64,000 nt of DNA, taken from Chryseobacterium indologenes (GTDB taxonomy: Bacteria > Bacteroidota > Bacteroidia > Flavobacteriales > Weeksellaceae). The notes beneath the pieces were generated by a model that ran no database searches, was not told where the DNA came from, and worked only from the letters and a program-made list of their open reading frames with translations. Below, piece after piece: positions 9,812-18,384 of the stretch (the first letter of the stretch is position 1; each line of letters begins with the position of its first letter). The position numbers were made by a program, and so were the translations under genes. The DNA lies in the NCBI GenBank assembly GCA_002439165.1, contig DJTE01000041.1, positions 153,066 through 217,065 on the forward strand, read 5' to 3'.

Positions 9812-9952
9812 AGGTTTGGGTTTGGATAACAGGAGAGTGGGTAACCCTTTTTAGGATTACTTCGGTATAAGACGGATTTGAAATAAAAGAGTGCGGACTC
9901 TTAGAGATTAAACTGGAATTTAAATAAAATCTGATATTTTTATAAGGTACAG

Positions 9953-10156
9953 TTATTCCTTATATTCAAGGATATCTCCCGGCTGGCATTCGAGGATTTT
10001 ACAGATGGCTTCCAGGGTATCAAAACGCACCCCTTTTGCTTTTCCTGTTTTCAGAATGGATAGGTTCACGGGGGTGATGCCTAATTTTTCTGCCAGTTCT
10101 TTACTCTGCATTTTCCTTTTGGCAAGCATTACATCTAAATTGACTATGATCGGCAT
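9953..10156 (-). CDS. Small Cro/C1-type HTH regulator paired with DUF2975 protein
   Basis: This 67-aa protein starts MPIIVNLDVML; the start at 10156 lies one base after the stop of the upstream gene, and the extra upstream codons would overlap it. It is one HTH_26/XRE-like fold ('MQSKELAEKLGITPVNLSIL', then 'DTLEAICKILECQPGDILEY'). This type (YozG-like) is regularly encoded beside DUF2975 membrane proteins, as here. It probably controls its own operon or is held by the membrane partner. No effector is visible. Confidence 0.85.
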   Translation of the reverse strand: MPIIVNLDVMLAKRKMQSKELAEKLGITPVNLSILKTGKAKGVRFDTLEAICKILECQPGDILEYKE

Positions 10157-10157
10157 A

Positions 10158-10673
10158 TTATATAAACAGGTCTTGTTCGTTTTGCAAATGTAGCCCTTGC
10201 TTAAAGATATTCGCAAGAAACAGACAGAAAATTCCAAGCATAAAGTGAATAAACACCAGTCCCCATATCATACTTTCCACTTCCACGAAGAAACTTGCGG
10301 TAATCACCACGGGAAGCGGAACAAAAATATTATACAGGTAAAATCTTTTAAGCTGAAGGATATTTTCTCTTGTAAACAGTTTAGCCTGGAAAAATACCCT
10401 GAAAACTTTAGCGGAAAGCCAGAAAAAAATACCATAGGAAATCAGCACCAGTAGAAATGAGAAAATAATGTAGGCATAATTATTTTCAATATTCAAAAAA
10501 GGCTGTTCCGTGAAAGGATAGTTAATGTGAAGAAACTTTCCTTCTTTATAAGGCGTGACAGCGGAACCTGTGGACAGGCACAGCCCTGAGTATATTCCTG
10601 TAAGAAGGTACCCGCCGGAAAGAATGAGGCAGATGTAGTACAGGACCTTCGAAATAATTTTAGTCTGGTTCAT
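10158..10673 (-). CDS. DUF2975 family membrane protein
   Basis: This protein of about 171 aa has four predicted membrane segments ('VLYYICLILSGGYLLTGIYS', 'AYIIFSFLLVLISYGIFFWL', 'YLYNIFVPLPVVITASFFVE', 'LVFIHFMLGIFCLFLANIF'). The Met of MNQTKIISK is preferred as start; nine further in-frame codons exist upstream. The family is of unknown function and is nearly always found with a YozG-like HTH gene, which follows here after one base. The promoter region contains the palindrome ATAATTAATTAT and a TTATCGTA box. Confidence 0.75.
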   Translation of the reverse strand: MNQTKIISKVLYYICLILSGGYLLTGIYSGLCLSTGSAVTPYKEGKFLHINYPFTEQPFLNIENNYAYIIFSFLLVLISYGIFFWLSAKVFRVFFQAKLFTRENILQLKRFYLYNIFVPLPVVITASFFVEVESMIWGLVFIHFMLGIFCLFLANIFKQGLHLQNEQDLFI

Positions 10674-10841
10674 GGCAATAAACATAAGTTGATATTGCAA
10701 ATGTATAATTAATTATCGTAAAACAATAATTATTTTAAATGAAATTTTATTTTCTTAAAAAGCTACTGATGAAATAACAGGGAGGAAATATTGTCCTGAC
10801 GGCTGTTTTTAATTAACTTTAATTAATAAAAAAATAAGATC

Positions 10842-11186
10842 ATGGCTTATAATATTGAACTTGCGGACAGGGTAAGGGAATGGCTTGCTGCAGTAGAGGA
10901 TATTGAGGTTGAAGAGAAAAAAATGTTTGGAGGATTGGCTTTTCTGGTGAACGGGAAAATGTGCATCAATATCAGCCACGATAATCTGATGTGCCGCTAT
11001 AACCCGGAGCTGGAGGAGGAAGCTTCGGAAAAAGCAGGTTTTCTCCCCATGATCATGAGAGGGAAACAGCTTCAGGAGTATTGTTATGTAGAGCCCATCG
11101 GTTTTCAGAAACCTGCGGATTTTGAATACTGGATGAAACTCTGTCTTGAATACAATCCGCTGGCTAAATCTTCAAAGAAAAAGTAA
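10842..11186 (+). CDS. TfoX/Sxy N-terminal domain protein
   Basis: This 114-aa protein has the TfoX_N fold signatures 'KKMFGGLAFLVNGKMCINIS' and 'CRYNPELEEEASEKAGF', ending in a basic tail. Only the N-terminal domain is present. Full TfoX/Sxy of gammaproteobacteria has a second domain and acts in competence, so that role should not be transferred here. Stand-alone TfoX_N proteins are common in Bacteroidota and their function is unknown. The gene appears monocistronic. Confidence 0.85.
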   Translation: MAYNIELADRVREWLAAVEDIEVEEKKMFGGLAFLVNGKMCINISHDNLMCRYNPELEEEASEKAGFLPMIMRGKQLQEYCYVEPIGFQKPADFEYWMKLCLEYNPLAKSSKKK

Positions 11187-11536
11187 AGAACTCAAATTTT
11201 GTCTGTATTAAAGCTCTATAATAACACATATGAATGAATAATTATCAGGTCGCTCCTACGGAGCTTCCCTTAGATCATACTTAAATTCTATGAACAGAGT
11301 ACTCCCACGGAGCCTTAAAAAACTCAAATAACATCATATTTTTTACAAAAATTAATAAATTGATCATCAATCTTAGTATAAATCTGATTCTCCTCCCGAA
11401 TTGAGGCTGTTTAACATGAGTTTGGGATAATTATTAAGAGAATAGAAGCTGGAAGAGGGCCATAAAATTAAATTAAAAAAATGTCATTCATTCTGACCTT
11501 CATAGCTTCTCTCTTCCATCTCCAGCTTCAAATCTG
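11187..11536. other. Intergenic region between convergent genes
   Basis: No gene is seen. The stretch contains two small hairpins sharing the block CTCCYACGGAGC (around 11253 and 11303), which look like remnants of one repeat. A longer imperfect pairing, GAAGCTGGA near 11445 with TCCAGCTTC near 11521, may help terminate the nucleotidyltransferase gene. Confidence 0.5.
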
Positions 11537-12595
11537 TTATTGATATAACTTCTCTCTGGTTTCTATTAAAATATCCGTTGTTTTTTCTAAATCCGGGAAG
11601 TCGGGAAGACCGGATATTGAATAAAGATGTTCAATAGAGGTGATCAGATGTTCTGTTTTCTGCATTACGCTTTCATAGGACTGATTTCCGGCTTTAATGT
11701 CCAGCAGTTCCTCACGGTTGTCTACCCTGATTTTCACGGTTCCGGTTTTGAAGATATGCTCACAGGACTGAAGCAGGCGGATGGTGTGCATCATGTTTTT
11801 ACTGTCATAATTCTGTCCGTGCTGCTGATTGACGTTATAGCGGTCTTCATTACGCTCGGAAACCCATTTCCAGTATTCCCTGTAATCTTTGCAGTAGGTG
11901 GAGTAGGAGTCCAGGTTGCAGAAGAGGTAAGCTTCAGGATTTTCACCTTTCGGAACAGATGACAGGGAAACCTGGTTGGCTTCTTCATGATGAATAATTC
12001 CTTTATAGCCCAGATTACCGGATTCATCATAGAACAGGGCATGCATTCCTTTGATATTTCCGATGTTGGTCACTCCGCAGTTTTCCTGAAGCATATGGTT
12101 GTCCGCCAGCCATTTTTTCAGGGGAACAGAGCCTTCTCCTTCAAGAATGAAGCAGAAATCAAGGATAGATTTTCTTTCTTTTTCAACAGGATTGAGGATC
12201 TTTTTATTGAGACCTTTCGCCTTTTTGATCTGTGAAATAGCATAACCTGCAAAGGTGTCTTTGCATAATTTAGAGAGGAAGTCTTCAGACTGAAGCAGGT
12301 TCATCAAAGGATCTTTATGCAGAATACAATCTTCAGGCGTTGCCAGAATTTCCAGAATATTGGGATTGTTTTTTTGAAGCAGCTCTACAAACCTTCCGAT
12401 CTCATAATAGGTAATATCATTGGTTTCATTGGAAATCTGCGGAATATAATTCAGTCCGAAAAAGTCTTTCTTCGGTAAATAATAAACACCCCGGATGTCT
12501 GTATCCGAGTTTTCGGTGGCCAATCCGAAGGCGCGGCTTCCGGAAATGGTTTCAAGGAGGATGAGGTTTTTATTTTTCAGTTCCTGAATGGTCAT
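11537..12595 (-). CDS. RlaP-type (COG3541) nucleotidyltransferase, copy 1
   Basis: This 352-aa protein belongs to the polymerase-beta nucleotidyltransferase superfamily. The active-site signature is clear near the N-terminus: 'SGSRAFGLATENSDTDIRGV', with the G-S, the two metal-binding Asp of the D-x-D and the RG. A helical C-terminal half follows ('LLQSCEHIFKTGTVKIRVDN'). The ATG at 12595 is chosen because the further upstream start would be a TTG deeper inside the previous gene. It overlaps the upstream ATPase gene by about 26 bases, so the three genes form one operon. RlaP enzymes are predicted to add nucleotides to RNA ends in RNA repair clusters. A second, diverged RlaP lies about 9 kb away. 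The substrate is not known. Confidence 0.82.
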   Translation of the reverse strand: MTIQELKNKNLILLETISGSRAFGLATENSDTDIRGVYYLPKKDFFGLNYIPQISNETNDITYYEIGRFVELLQKNNPNILEILATPEDCILHKDPLMNLLQSEDFLSKLCKDTFAGYAISQIKKAKGLNKKILNPVEKERKSILDFCFILEGEGSVPLKKWLADNHMLQENCGVTNIGNIKGMHALFYDESGNLGYKGIIHHEEANQVSLSSVPKGENPEAYLFCNLDSYSTYCKDYREYWKWVSERNEDRYNVNQQHGQNYDSKNMMHTIRLLQSCEHIFKTGTVKIRVDNREELLDIKAGNQSYESVMQKTEHLITSIEHLYSISGLPDFPDLEKTTDILIETREKLYQ

Positions 12596-14828
12596 GATGA
12601 TGTTTAAGGATTTTTTGTTCAAAGAAAATTCTCTGCTCTTTGGGAAGCTCGTAAAGGGCAGAATTGTTTTTATTAATGATTACTTCTCTGTAAAGGAGAG
12701 TGTATGCTTCTAATATGGCCAGTTCCGGGATTTGTTCCTTATTTTGTGCTGTAAATGCTTTTAAGTACACCAGTTCTTCGGTTTTTAAATCGGTTGAATA
12801 GCTTAGGATATTGGTGATCCAGGTGGTAAGAATAAGATTCATATGGTCTGCCTGAATATCCTCTTCAATGGTAGTAGAAAGTGAGAAAAATAGGTTGAAT
12901 TTAGGTATTTTGGCCAATTTTGCATAAATCTCAACTCTTTTCTTTATAGACAGCGATTTTATATAATTCAGGTATTCGGAGGTGAATTTCTTTTCTTCTC
13001 CGTTCCACAAATCATAGACCAGTTCCAGAATCAGGTACTTATATTCATTTGAGTAGCTGTTGAATTCTAACTCTATTATTTGGCTGAAAATCTGTTTAGC
13101 CTCTGATTTTTTACCTTCTTCAAATAATCTTTTTGCCATTGCTGCTCTTGCCATAACATATTCATAATTCATTATTTCATATTTTTTGTACATGGTTTCT
13201 GTTAATTCAATGGCTTCTTGTAATAGTGGGTAATCATTAGTGGTGAAAAATAAATTGAGCAAAGAATTGGTAAATCCTATATAATAGTTATATATGCTTG
13301 TTGAATTCGAAGCAATAAAAGGCTTTTTATTAACGTTAACTTTTCTGAAATAACTGATTGCTTTTTCATACTTATGTGCGTTGTGTAAACATATTGCAGT
13401 GATAAGATTTAGGACATCCTTATTTTCAGAGATATTGGTAAAATAAACTTCTTCAGCTTTCTTGAAATCTTCTCTCTGAATTAGTTCTGCAAGTTCATTA
13501 AATATAGCTTCTAACTTTTCCTGTTTTATATTCAATGCTTTTTTGATCGCTTCGATTTCGTATAAAATATTTTTCTGGTCCTTTTCATTGCAGTGCTGGA
13601 GACGTTCATTAAACTTTTGGTTTCTTTTGTCAAGCTCTTCAATATTATAGTAATACGCCAGAAAATCTATAAATAAGGACGTAATTCCCTCTTTGTGTTC
13701 TCCTACTTCAATGCTGATTCTGAGTAATGGTTCGGTGATGTCATAAAACTTATTGCGCCTGTCGGCAGGATCGGGAATGGCATCAACCAGGTTTTTTCTG
13801 GAAAGCTCGCTCAGCTGCTTGCTTAATGACTTCTGTTCTATAAAGCAGTTCTTCGATATTTCAATTCCTTTCTGAGGGCGTCTTGATAATGCAATGTAGC
13901 GTAATATTTTCTGCTGCTGTGGCGGAAGATACCGGATATACGTTTCATAATACGGTTTCAGATCATTGATGGTTTTAATGAAATTCTCTGATACTTTAGC
14001 CAGGGTGTCAGCTTTAAGGAAATGATAGAAAGTAACCAGCAGGCGGTGGTTGCCCTTCACCAGATCAAAAATAGCACGAACCTGCGGCTTTCCTTTTGTT
14101 TTTAAATGCTTGATAAGGGGGTCATCCTTTTCTATTTCAGCTAAAGAAAGTAAAAAAGAATAAGCCTCTTCAAAGGATAGGTTTTTAAGATAGTATAAAG
14201 TGAAAAAGCCGTAAAACGGACGGTCCTCTCTGTCGAAATCATCACTGATGGACTGGCTGGTGGCTATAATATTGATGTTATCATTTTCATAAAGCCATGC
14301 TCTTAGCCTGCCCTGCTCTTCACTGCCCATCTGCTCCAGAATATCTCCGAAGTTTTCAGCAAGAATAAGAAGCGGTTTTTGAGCTGTAAACGTTTTAATG
14401 ATATTTTCAAGGTAGCTTAATTGTCTGGAAGCTGCTGTGTTCTGTAATGTTTCCAGTTCTTTTTGCAGATAAGCCTGATCTTCCTCATACCATTTAATAA
14501 AGGAGTTTAAGATTCTCAGCAGGAAATCAAAAAAATTGTCTACCCCGTATTCTTCTTCAGCAAAATACGCCGTCACAAGCTTTCCTTCCTTTACATAATG
14601 CTGTATCCTTGAATGTAAAACACTCATCAGATGGGTTTTTCCCATTCCCCGCTGCCCTATGATAAGCCAGAACTGGTTATTGTTATTCTTTACGATGGCA
14701 TCGACTTTATTTTCGAAAAAATCGGCTGCTGCGGCTCTTCCGGTAAGCAGCTGCTCCAGTATTTCCGGATTCACGCTTTTGGCCCCGAATGAAAGTACCG
14801 TATTTATGCCTTGTTTATTCTCCACCAT
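12570..14828 (-). CDS. STAND-like P-loop ATPase with winged helix and TPR-like C-terminus
   Basis: This 752-aa protein has Walker A 'IGQRGMGKTH' (about residues 57-66), Walker B 'PLLILAENFGD', and a sensor region 'INIIATSQS'. A MarR-like winged helix follows ('QQKILRYIALSRRPQKGIEI', then 'LSELSRKNLVDAIPDPADRR'). The C-terminal 300 residues are helical repeats of TPR appearance. The Walker B acid is Glu followed by Asn (AENFGD), unlike the usual DE. The start overlaps the end of another P-loop ATPase by 25 bases, and the end overlaps an RlaP nucleotidyltransferase. Such proteins act as NTP-driven switches or loaders. Its role beside RNA-handling enzymes is inferred to be sensing or target delivery. 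Confidence 0.72.
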   Translation of the reverse strand: MVENKQGINTVLSFGAKSVNPEILEQLLTGRAAAADFFENKVDAIVKNNNNQFWLIIGQRGMGKTHLMSVLHSRIQHYVKEGKLVTAYFAEEEYGVDNFFDFLLRILNSFIKWYEEDQAYLQKELETLQNTAASRQLSYLENIIKTFTAQKPLLILAENFGDILEQMGSEEQGRLRAWLYENDNINIIATSQSISDDFDREDRPFYGFFTLYYLKNLSFEEAYSFLLSLAEIEKDDPLIKHLKTKGKPQVRAIFDLVKGNHRLLVTFYHFLKADTLAKVSENFIKTINDLKPYYETYIRYLPPQQQKILRYIALSRRPQKGIEISKNCFIEQKSLSKQLSELSRKNLVDAIPDPADRRNKFYDITEPLLRISIEVGEHKEGITSLFIDFLAYYYNIEELDKRNQKFNERLQHCNEKDQKNILYEIEAIKKALNIKQEKLEAIFNELAELIQREDFKKAEEVYFTNISENKDVLNLITAICLHNAHKYEKAISYFRKVNVNKKPFIASNSTSIYNYYIGFTNSLLNLFFTTNDYPLLQEAIELTETMYKKYEIMNYEYVMARAAMAKRLFEEGKKSEAKQIFSQIIELEFNSYSNEYKYLILELVYDLWNGEEKKFTSEYLNYIKSLSIKKRVEIYAKLAKIPKFNLFFSLSTTIEEDIQADHMNLILTTWITNILSYSTDLKTEELVYLKAFTAQNKEQIPELAILEAYTLLYREVIINKNNSALYELPKEQRIFFEQKILKHHHDHSGTEK

Positions 14829-16042
14829 TCCTTAAAAATTTTATATTTGAAACCATAAGTTCTTCCATCGCTGCCTGTTGTTTTAATAAAATAGTGATCC
14901 TCCGTCAGGATTTCCAGAATTTTTTTAATTTTTTCATCTTCTGCATCTATCTGGGTAATAATTTCTGATTCTGAAACCGGATGGTCTGTCCTGGAAATAA
15001 GTGAAAGGATTTTACTCATCAGCTTTGAATCTTCTTTATAATAGATATCAAGACGCTCTGTGAGCTGTTTAAATGCTTTTTGATAGGAAGCGTCATTTAA
15101 AATCAGATGATAAGACTTTCGTATATTGTCTTCATTTACTTTAAGATCGAACTCCGACTGAATGATCAGGAACAGGTGGGCAATATAAAAAGGAAGCCCG
15201 TCGCACAATTCATGGATGAGCCTGAAGATTTCCGCTTTTTTTTCTGCATCCACCGTATATCCGGACAGGAGGTAGCATTCCATTAAGAAAGAGGAATCTT
15301 CTTCTGAAAAAGGAGTTACATTGAACTCTCTCATATCATTGGTAGGCTCTCCCGTATAATTTAATGTTCTCCTCAAGGTCTGTAATATCACCTTAATACC
15401 GATGGAGCCGCAATAGACGAATCTTAAACCCTTGTTTTCCAGTTCCTGTCTTCTCTCCCTGAGAATATCCAGAAATTCAATAACCTCCTGGTGTCTTCCT
15501 TTCTGATACCAGTCCCACAGCATAATAGGTAATTCATCCAATATCAGGATAAGCTTGCTGTTATCTTTCTGTAAATTATCTGCAACATTTTCCAGGGTCT
15601 GAAAAAAGATACTTTTCCAGCTTCTCTGATATTCCTGCAGATTAACCGAAAACTCAGCTCCGTATACATCAACTTTTACAGCACCTATCAGTTTGGCGAT
15701 GAATTCTCCGGTTTTAGTCAGGTCTATCTTATACCATTTTTTAAAACCATTGAATCCCTGTATCAGCTTATCTATCACTTCTCCCAGGTTTTGCTTTCCC
15801 TGAAGTGAAAAGTAAATGGCCTTGAAATTTTCTTTCCTGAAATCGTCAGGGACCTTATTATGGTTACACAGATAAACCATTTTTTTAAGAAGAAGGGTCT
15901 TGCCCATTCTTCTCATTTCCTCCAGCGTAATGCTTTGTACACTTAAAGCTCTGAGAATATTATAGATCTCTTTTTCCCTGCCGATGATCTGTTCGTCTTT
16001 TATAGTTCCGGTAGAAGGAGTAAGGGGGAAAAAATCTTTCAT
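14804..16042 (-). CDS. AAA-type P-loop ATPase, first gene of the ATPase-ATPase-RlaP operon
   Basis: This 412-aa protein is of the archaeal-type ATPase group. It has 'IIGREKEIYNIL', a Walker A 'RRMGKTLLLKK' (about residues 44-54), Walker B 'LILILDELPIML', sensor 'LRFVYCGSIGI' and a C-terminal winged helix ('LISRTDHPVSESEIITQIDA'). It overlaps the next ATPase gene by 25 bases. The two proteins are different in length and sequence, suggesting a heteromeric pair rather than a simple duplication. An array of palindromic operators sits directly upstream, so expression is probably repressed by default. Similar ATPases are seen in mobile and defence contexts, but I do not recognise a named system. 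Confidence 0.72.
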   Translation of the reverse strand: MKDFFPLTPSTGTIKDEQIIGREKEIYNILRALSVQSITLEEMRRMGKTLLLKKMVYLCNHNKVPDDFRKENFKAIYFSLQGKQNLGEVIDKLIQGFNGFKKWYKIDLTKTGEFIAKLIGAVKVDVYGAEFSVNLQEYQRSWKSIFFQTLENVADNLQKDNSKLILILDELPIMLWDWYQKGRHQEVIEFLDILRERRQELENKGLRFVYCGSIGIKVILQTLRRTLNYTGEPTNDMREFNVTPFSEEDSSFLMECYLLSGYTVDAEKKAEIFRLIHELCDGLPFYIAHLFLIIQSEFDLKVNEDNIRKSYHLILNDASYQKAFKQLTERLDIYYKEDSKLMSKILSLISRTDHPVSESEIITQIDAEDEKIKKILEILTEDHYFIKTTGSDGRTYGFKYKIFKEWWRINKA

Positions 16043-16062
16043 GATATTGAGTTTTGGTATCA

Positions 16063-16108
16063 GAAAGGTACGATAAATTTATCATACGACAAAATTATCG
16101 TACGATAA
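16063..16108. promoter_or_regulatory. Array of three operator-like palindromes before the ATPase operon
   Basis: One perfect 14-bp palindrome, TTATCGTACGATAA, is followed by a near copy, TTATCATACGACAA, and a half-decayed copy ending GTACGATAA. The three sites are spaced exactly 16 bases apart and lie about 20-65 bases upstream of the first ATPase start. This looks like cooperative repressor binding. The regulator is not identified. Confidence 0.65.
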
Positions 16109-16212
16109 ATTTAACTTATAATAAAGAGGTAAGAATTTCAATGAATATATAATAGGAAAGATGGCTTTTGGGATTATAAAATTCTATTTTAAAGTCGCTT
16201 ACCAATCGTAGT

Positions 16213-16923
16213 TCAGTCTAAAAAATAAGGCGAAAAATCAACTCCCTGGATACATCCTGCCACAGGAAGCACATTATCCCCGTTCATCGTTACTTCATAC
16301 TCGTCACAGGTAAGCTGTGAAACCTTCTGATACCAGCTTTTCTGGTATTCCTTTCCGATAGCTTCTGTTTTGATGAGACAGTGCAGCCCGCCGTGGGTTT
16401 TGATAAAGGTAAGACAATCCGCATTGATGACATTTTCTATATCAGCTCTGAACTTATTAACGGCTTTCCGGTGATCTCCGGTCCTGAAATCAATGTCCAG
16501 ATCAAAGAAAACTTTCCTCGATGTGGAGGTCTGGATGAGGTTTAAAGACAGGGTATGAGGATTGATCGCGTTATCATTACGGATCAGCCTGTCGGAAATT
16601 TCCCGCATCAGAAGCAGGGAAGCTTTGTGAAGATCCCGGGGATTCGGGGTAATGTATACGGCAAGATTATCCTGTGAAACATCAGTTCCGCCGGATTCAT
16701 ACAGGCCGAGAGGAAGTTCGAGCTGCCTGATCTTATGAAAAAGCATTTCTTTGGTTGATGTAAAACGCTTTAGCTGGGCTTTATCTGCCTTCAGTCCTGT
16801 TTCCGGATTGTATTTTTTCCGGGCCAGAAGCTGTACATAATATTGTTCGTTAGGTTTCAGATCGGGAAGCCATTCAATGAATTCCTTTAGTTTCTCTTCG
16901 TTACAGATGATTTTATAGTTCAT
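16213..16923 (-). CDS. Unknown protein with primase-polymerase-like motifs, next to TROVE gene
   Basis: This protein is about 236 aa from MNYKIICNEEK. That ATG is preceded by CAAAAAACTAAT, the same leader seen before the TROVE gene start, and it leaves 64 bases after the TROVE stop. The longer frame would run into the TROVE gene. Two motifs recall archaeo-eukaryotic primase/PrimPol enzymes: 'VFFDLDID' (hhhDhD, metal-binding) and 'KTHGGLHCLI' (sxH, nucleotide-binding), followed by 'GVDFSPYF' as a possible last acid. The protein is short for a full polymerase. If the reading is right it may extend or prime RNA or DNA ends; otherwise it is a conserved protein of unknown function. It is the second gene of the TROVE operon. 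Confidence 0.5.
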   Translation of the reverse strand: MNYKIICNEEKLKEFIEWLPDLKPNEQYYVQLLARKKYNPETGLKADKAQLKRFTSTKEMLFHKIRQLELPLGLYESGGTDVSQDNLAVYITPNPRDLHKASLLLMREISDRLIRNDNAINPHTLSLNLIQTSTSRKVFFDLDIDFRTGDHRKAVNKFRADIENVINADCLTFIKTHGGLHCLIKTEAIGKEYQKSWYQKVSQLTCDEYEVTMNGDNVLPVAGCIQGVDFSPYFLD

Positions 16924-16987
16924 GAGTTGATTAGTTTTTTGCATAAATTTTTCGTAAAAAGCTTCGTATAAAAAGCTCCGGAAAATC

Positions 16988-18364
16988 TTAATTTTCCAGA
17001 GCCTTAATATAATGAAATACTTTATCACTCCATCCATTGATTTCAGCGGTCCAGTTCCCGGTTTTTATACCGTGGGTATGGGTTGAAATATCAATAATAT
17101 ACGAGTTTTTATAAGGTGAGGTATCCGGTTTTCTGTTCAGTCTGTAATGCGCATCAATATCCTGACTGTCGGAGATCACCACCAGTCTTTCCGCATCTTT
17201 GGCATATCCTTTTTCCTTCAGCCATTCACATAGCTGATAGGTAAAGATACCGCCACCTCCCAGTTCCTCGTAAATCTGCCTGAAGCTGTTGAACAGCCCG
17301 AGACCTTTACCATTGCTCCAGACCATATGCTTTCCTTTTCTCTCACCATCGTTTCCGGCGGTGAATACCAGGATCATATCTTCAAAAATATAGGAACCGG
17401 TGGCTGCCATAGCAAAAGCAAGATCCATTCTTGAAAATTTAGACCGGGAAGAAGTGACCTGTCCCATACTTCCGGAAACATCAATTGCCAGAATTGTTGT
17501 TCCTTTTATTTTTTCCCGGGCAAAACAGTTTTTCATAGCTTCGTCAATATCAGCCGTGAAATCCGGAGCATTTCTCTGGGCTGACAGAAAATTCAGCGGA
17601 GTAAGCCAGCTGCTGCTGACCTGTGATATCGCTGTTTTTATAATCTGTCTCGAAACACCTGCTTCGGCCATATTTCTCAGGTTTCTCAGAATCGCGAGGG
17701 AACCCAGACTTTTTTCACCGATCATTCTCTCAAACGTTTCCTTTTTATCGGCTCCTTGAGATAAAGCAGTTTCCCAGGTATTGGCCGGCTGTAAAGTATC
17801 TTCGATAAGCGCTTTCAGAGCATGCTCATTTTGGGCAGCTGGCTTTGGATGTACCAGATTGACAACGTCTACCAGAGATAACTCCAGGTTGCTTTTTTTA
17901 TATTTGGCGATCTGGTATTCATCATATTGATCAAAAGCTTTGGCCAGACCTTTCTTGATAGATTTCGACATTTTATATGAACCGTTTCTTGCCTTCAGCA
18001 TCTGAAGCAGATCCATAGTCATATCCGGCCGGTTGGCAATTTTAGCCACCGCATCTTTTACGGAAACTCCGTGAATTTCATGAGCCAGAATAAGCAGCCA
18101 TAGAGGAGTATGTCTCAGCTTCTGTTCAAAACGACATTCCAGAGCCAGTTCAATAATCTGCTCTCCGTCTACTCTGTAACACAGATCTTCAATCTGATTC
18201 ATGATCTCATCAGCAGACTGATAATAATCCGATTCAAAAAGCATGTTGGCAAGAGTAACCCTTCTCAACAGTTCGTAATCAGAATATTTTCCTGCTTGGT
18301 CAGTCAGTTTTCCGGCAATGATACCGGAGTCAAATCCTGTTTTTCTTGTGTTAAATTTTGACAT
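16988..18364 (-). CDS. TROVE-domain (Ro60/Rsr-like) RNA-binding protein
   Basis: This 458-aa protein is a bacterial Ro60 orthologue. The N-terminal two thirds is the helical TROVE ring ('YELLRRVTLANMLFESDYYQ', 'LRHTPLWLLILAHEIHG', 'ILRNLRNMAEAGVSR'). The C-terminal third is a VWA domain with an intact MIDAS, 'ILAIDVSGSMG' (D-x-S-x-S). Ro60 rings bind misfolded RNA ends in the central hole and Y RNAs on the outer surface. A structured RNA with a tRNA mimic is encoded directly upstream on the same strand, as expected for a Y RNA partner. The downstream gene has primase-like motifs. No RtcB or RtcA gene, the common partners elsewhere, is seen in this window. Confidence 0.92.
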   Translation of the reverse strand: MSKFNTRKTGFDSGIIAGKLTDQAGKYSDYELLRRVTLANMLFESDYYQSADEIMNQIEDLCYRVDGEQIIELALECRFEQKLRHTPLWLLILAHEIHGVSVKDAVAKIANRPDMTMDLLQMLKARNGSYKMSKSIKKGLAKAFDQYDEYQIAKYKKSNLELSLVDVVNLVHPKPAAQNEHALKALIEDTLQPANTWETALSQGADKKETFERMIGEKSLGSLAILRNLRNMAEAGVSRQIIKTAISQVSSSWLTPLNFLSAQRNAPDFTADIDEAMKNCFAREKIKGTTILAIDVSGSMGQVTSSRSKFSRMDLAFAMAATGSYIFEDMILVFTAGNDGERKGKHMVWSNGKGLGLFNSFRQIYEELGGGGIFTYQLCEWLKEKGYAKDAERLVVISDSQDIDAHYRLNRKPDTSPYKNSYIIDISTHTHGIKTGNWTAEINGWSDKVFHYIKALEN

Positions 18365-18384
18365 ACCATTAGTTTTTTGGATTC

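Noticed and set aside
10842..11186. Competence regulator TfoX
   Set aside because: Only the N-terminal domain is present and the gammaproteobacterial role does not apply to this phylum.
12596..12622. Longer N-terminus for RlaP copy 1 (start at 12622)
   Set aside because: That start is a TTG deeper inside the previous gene; the ATG at 12595 gives a normal family N-terminus.
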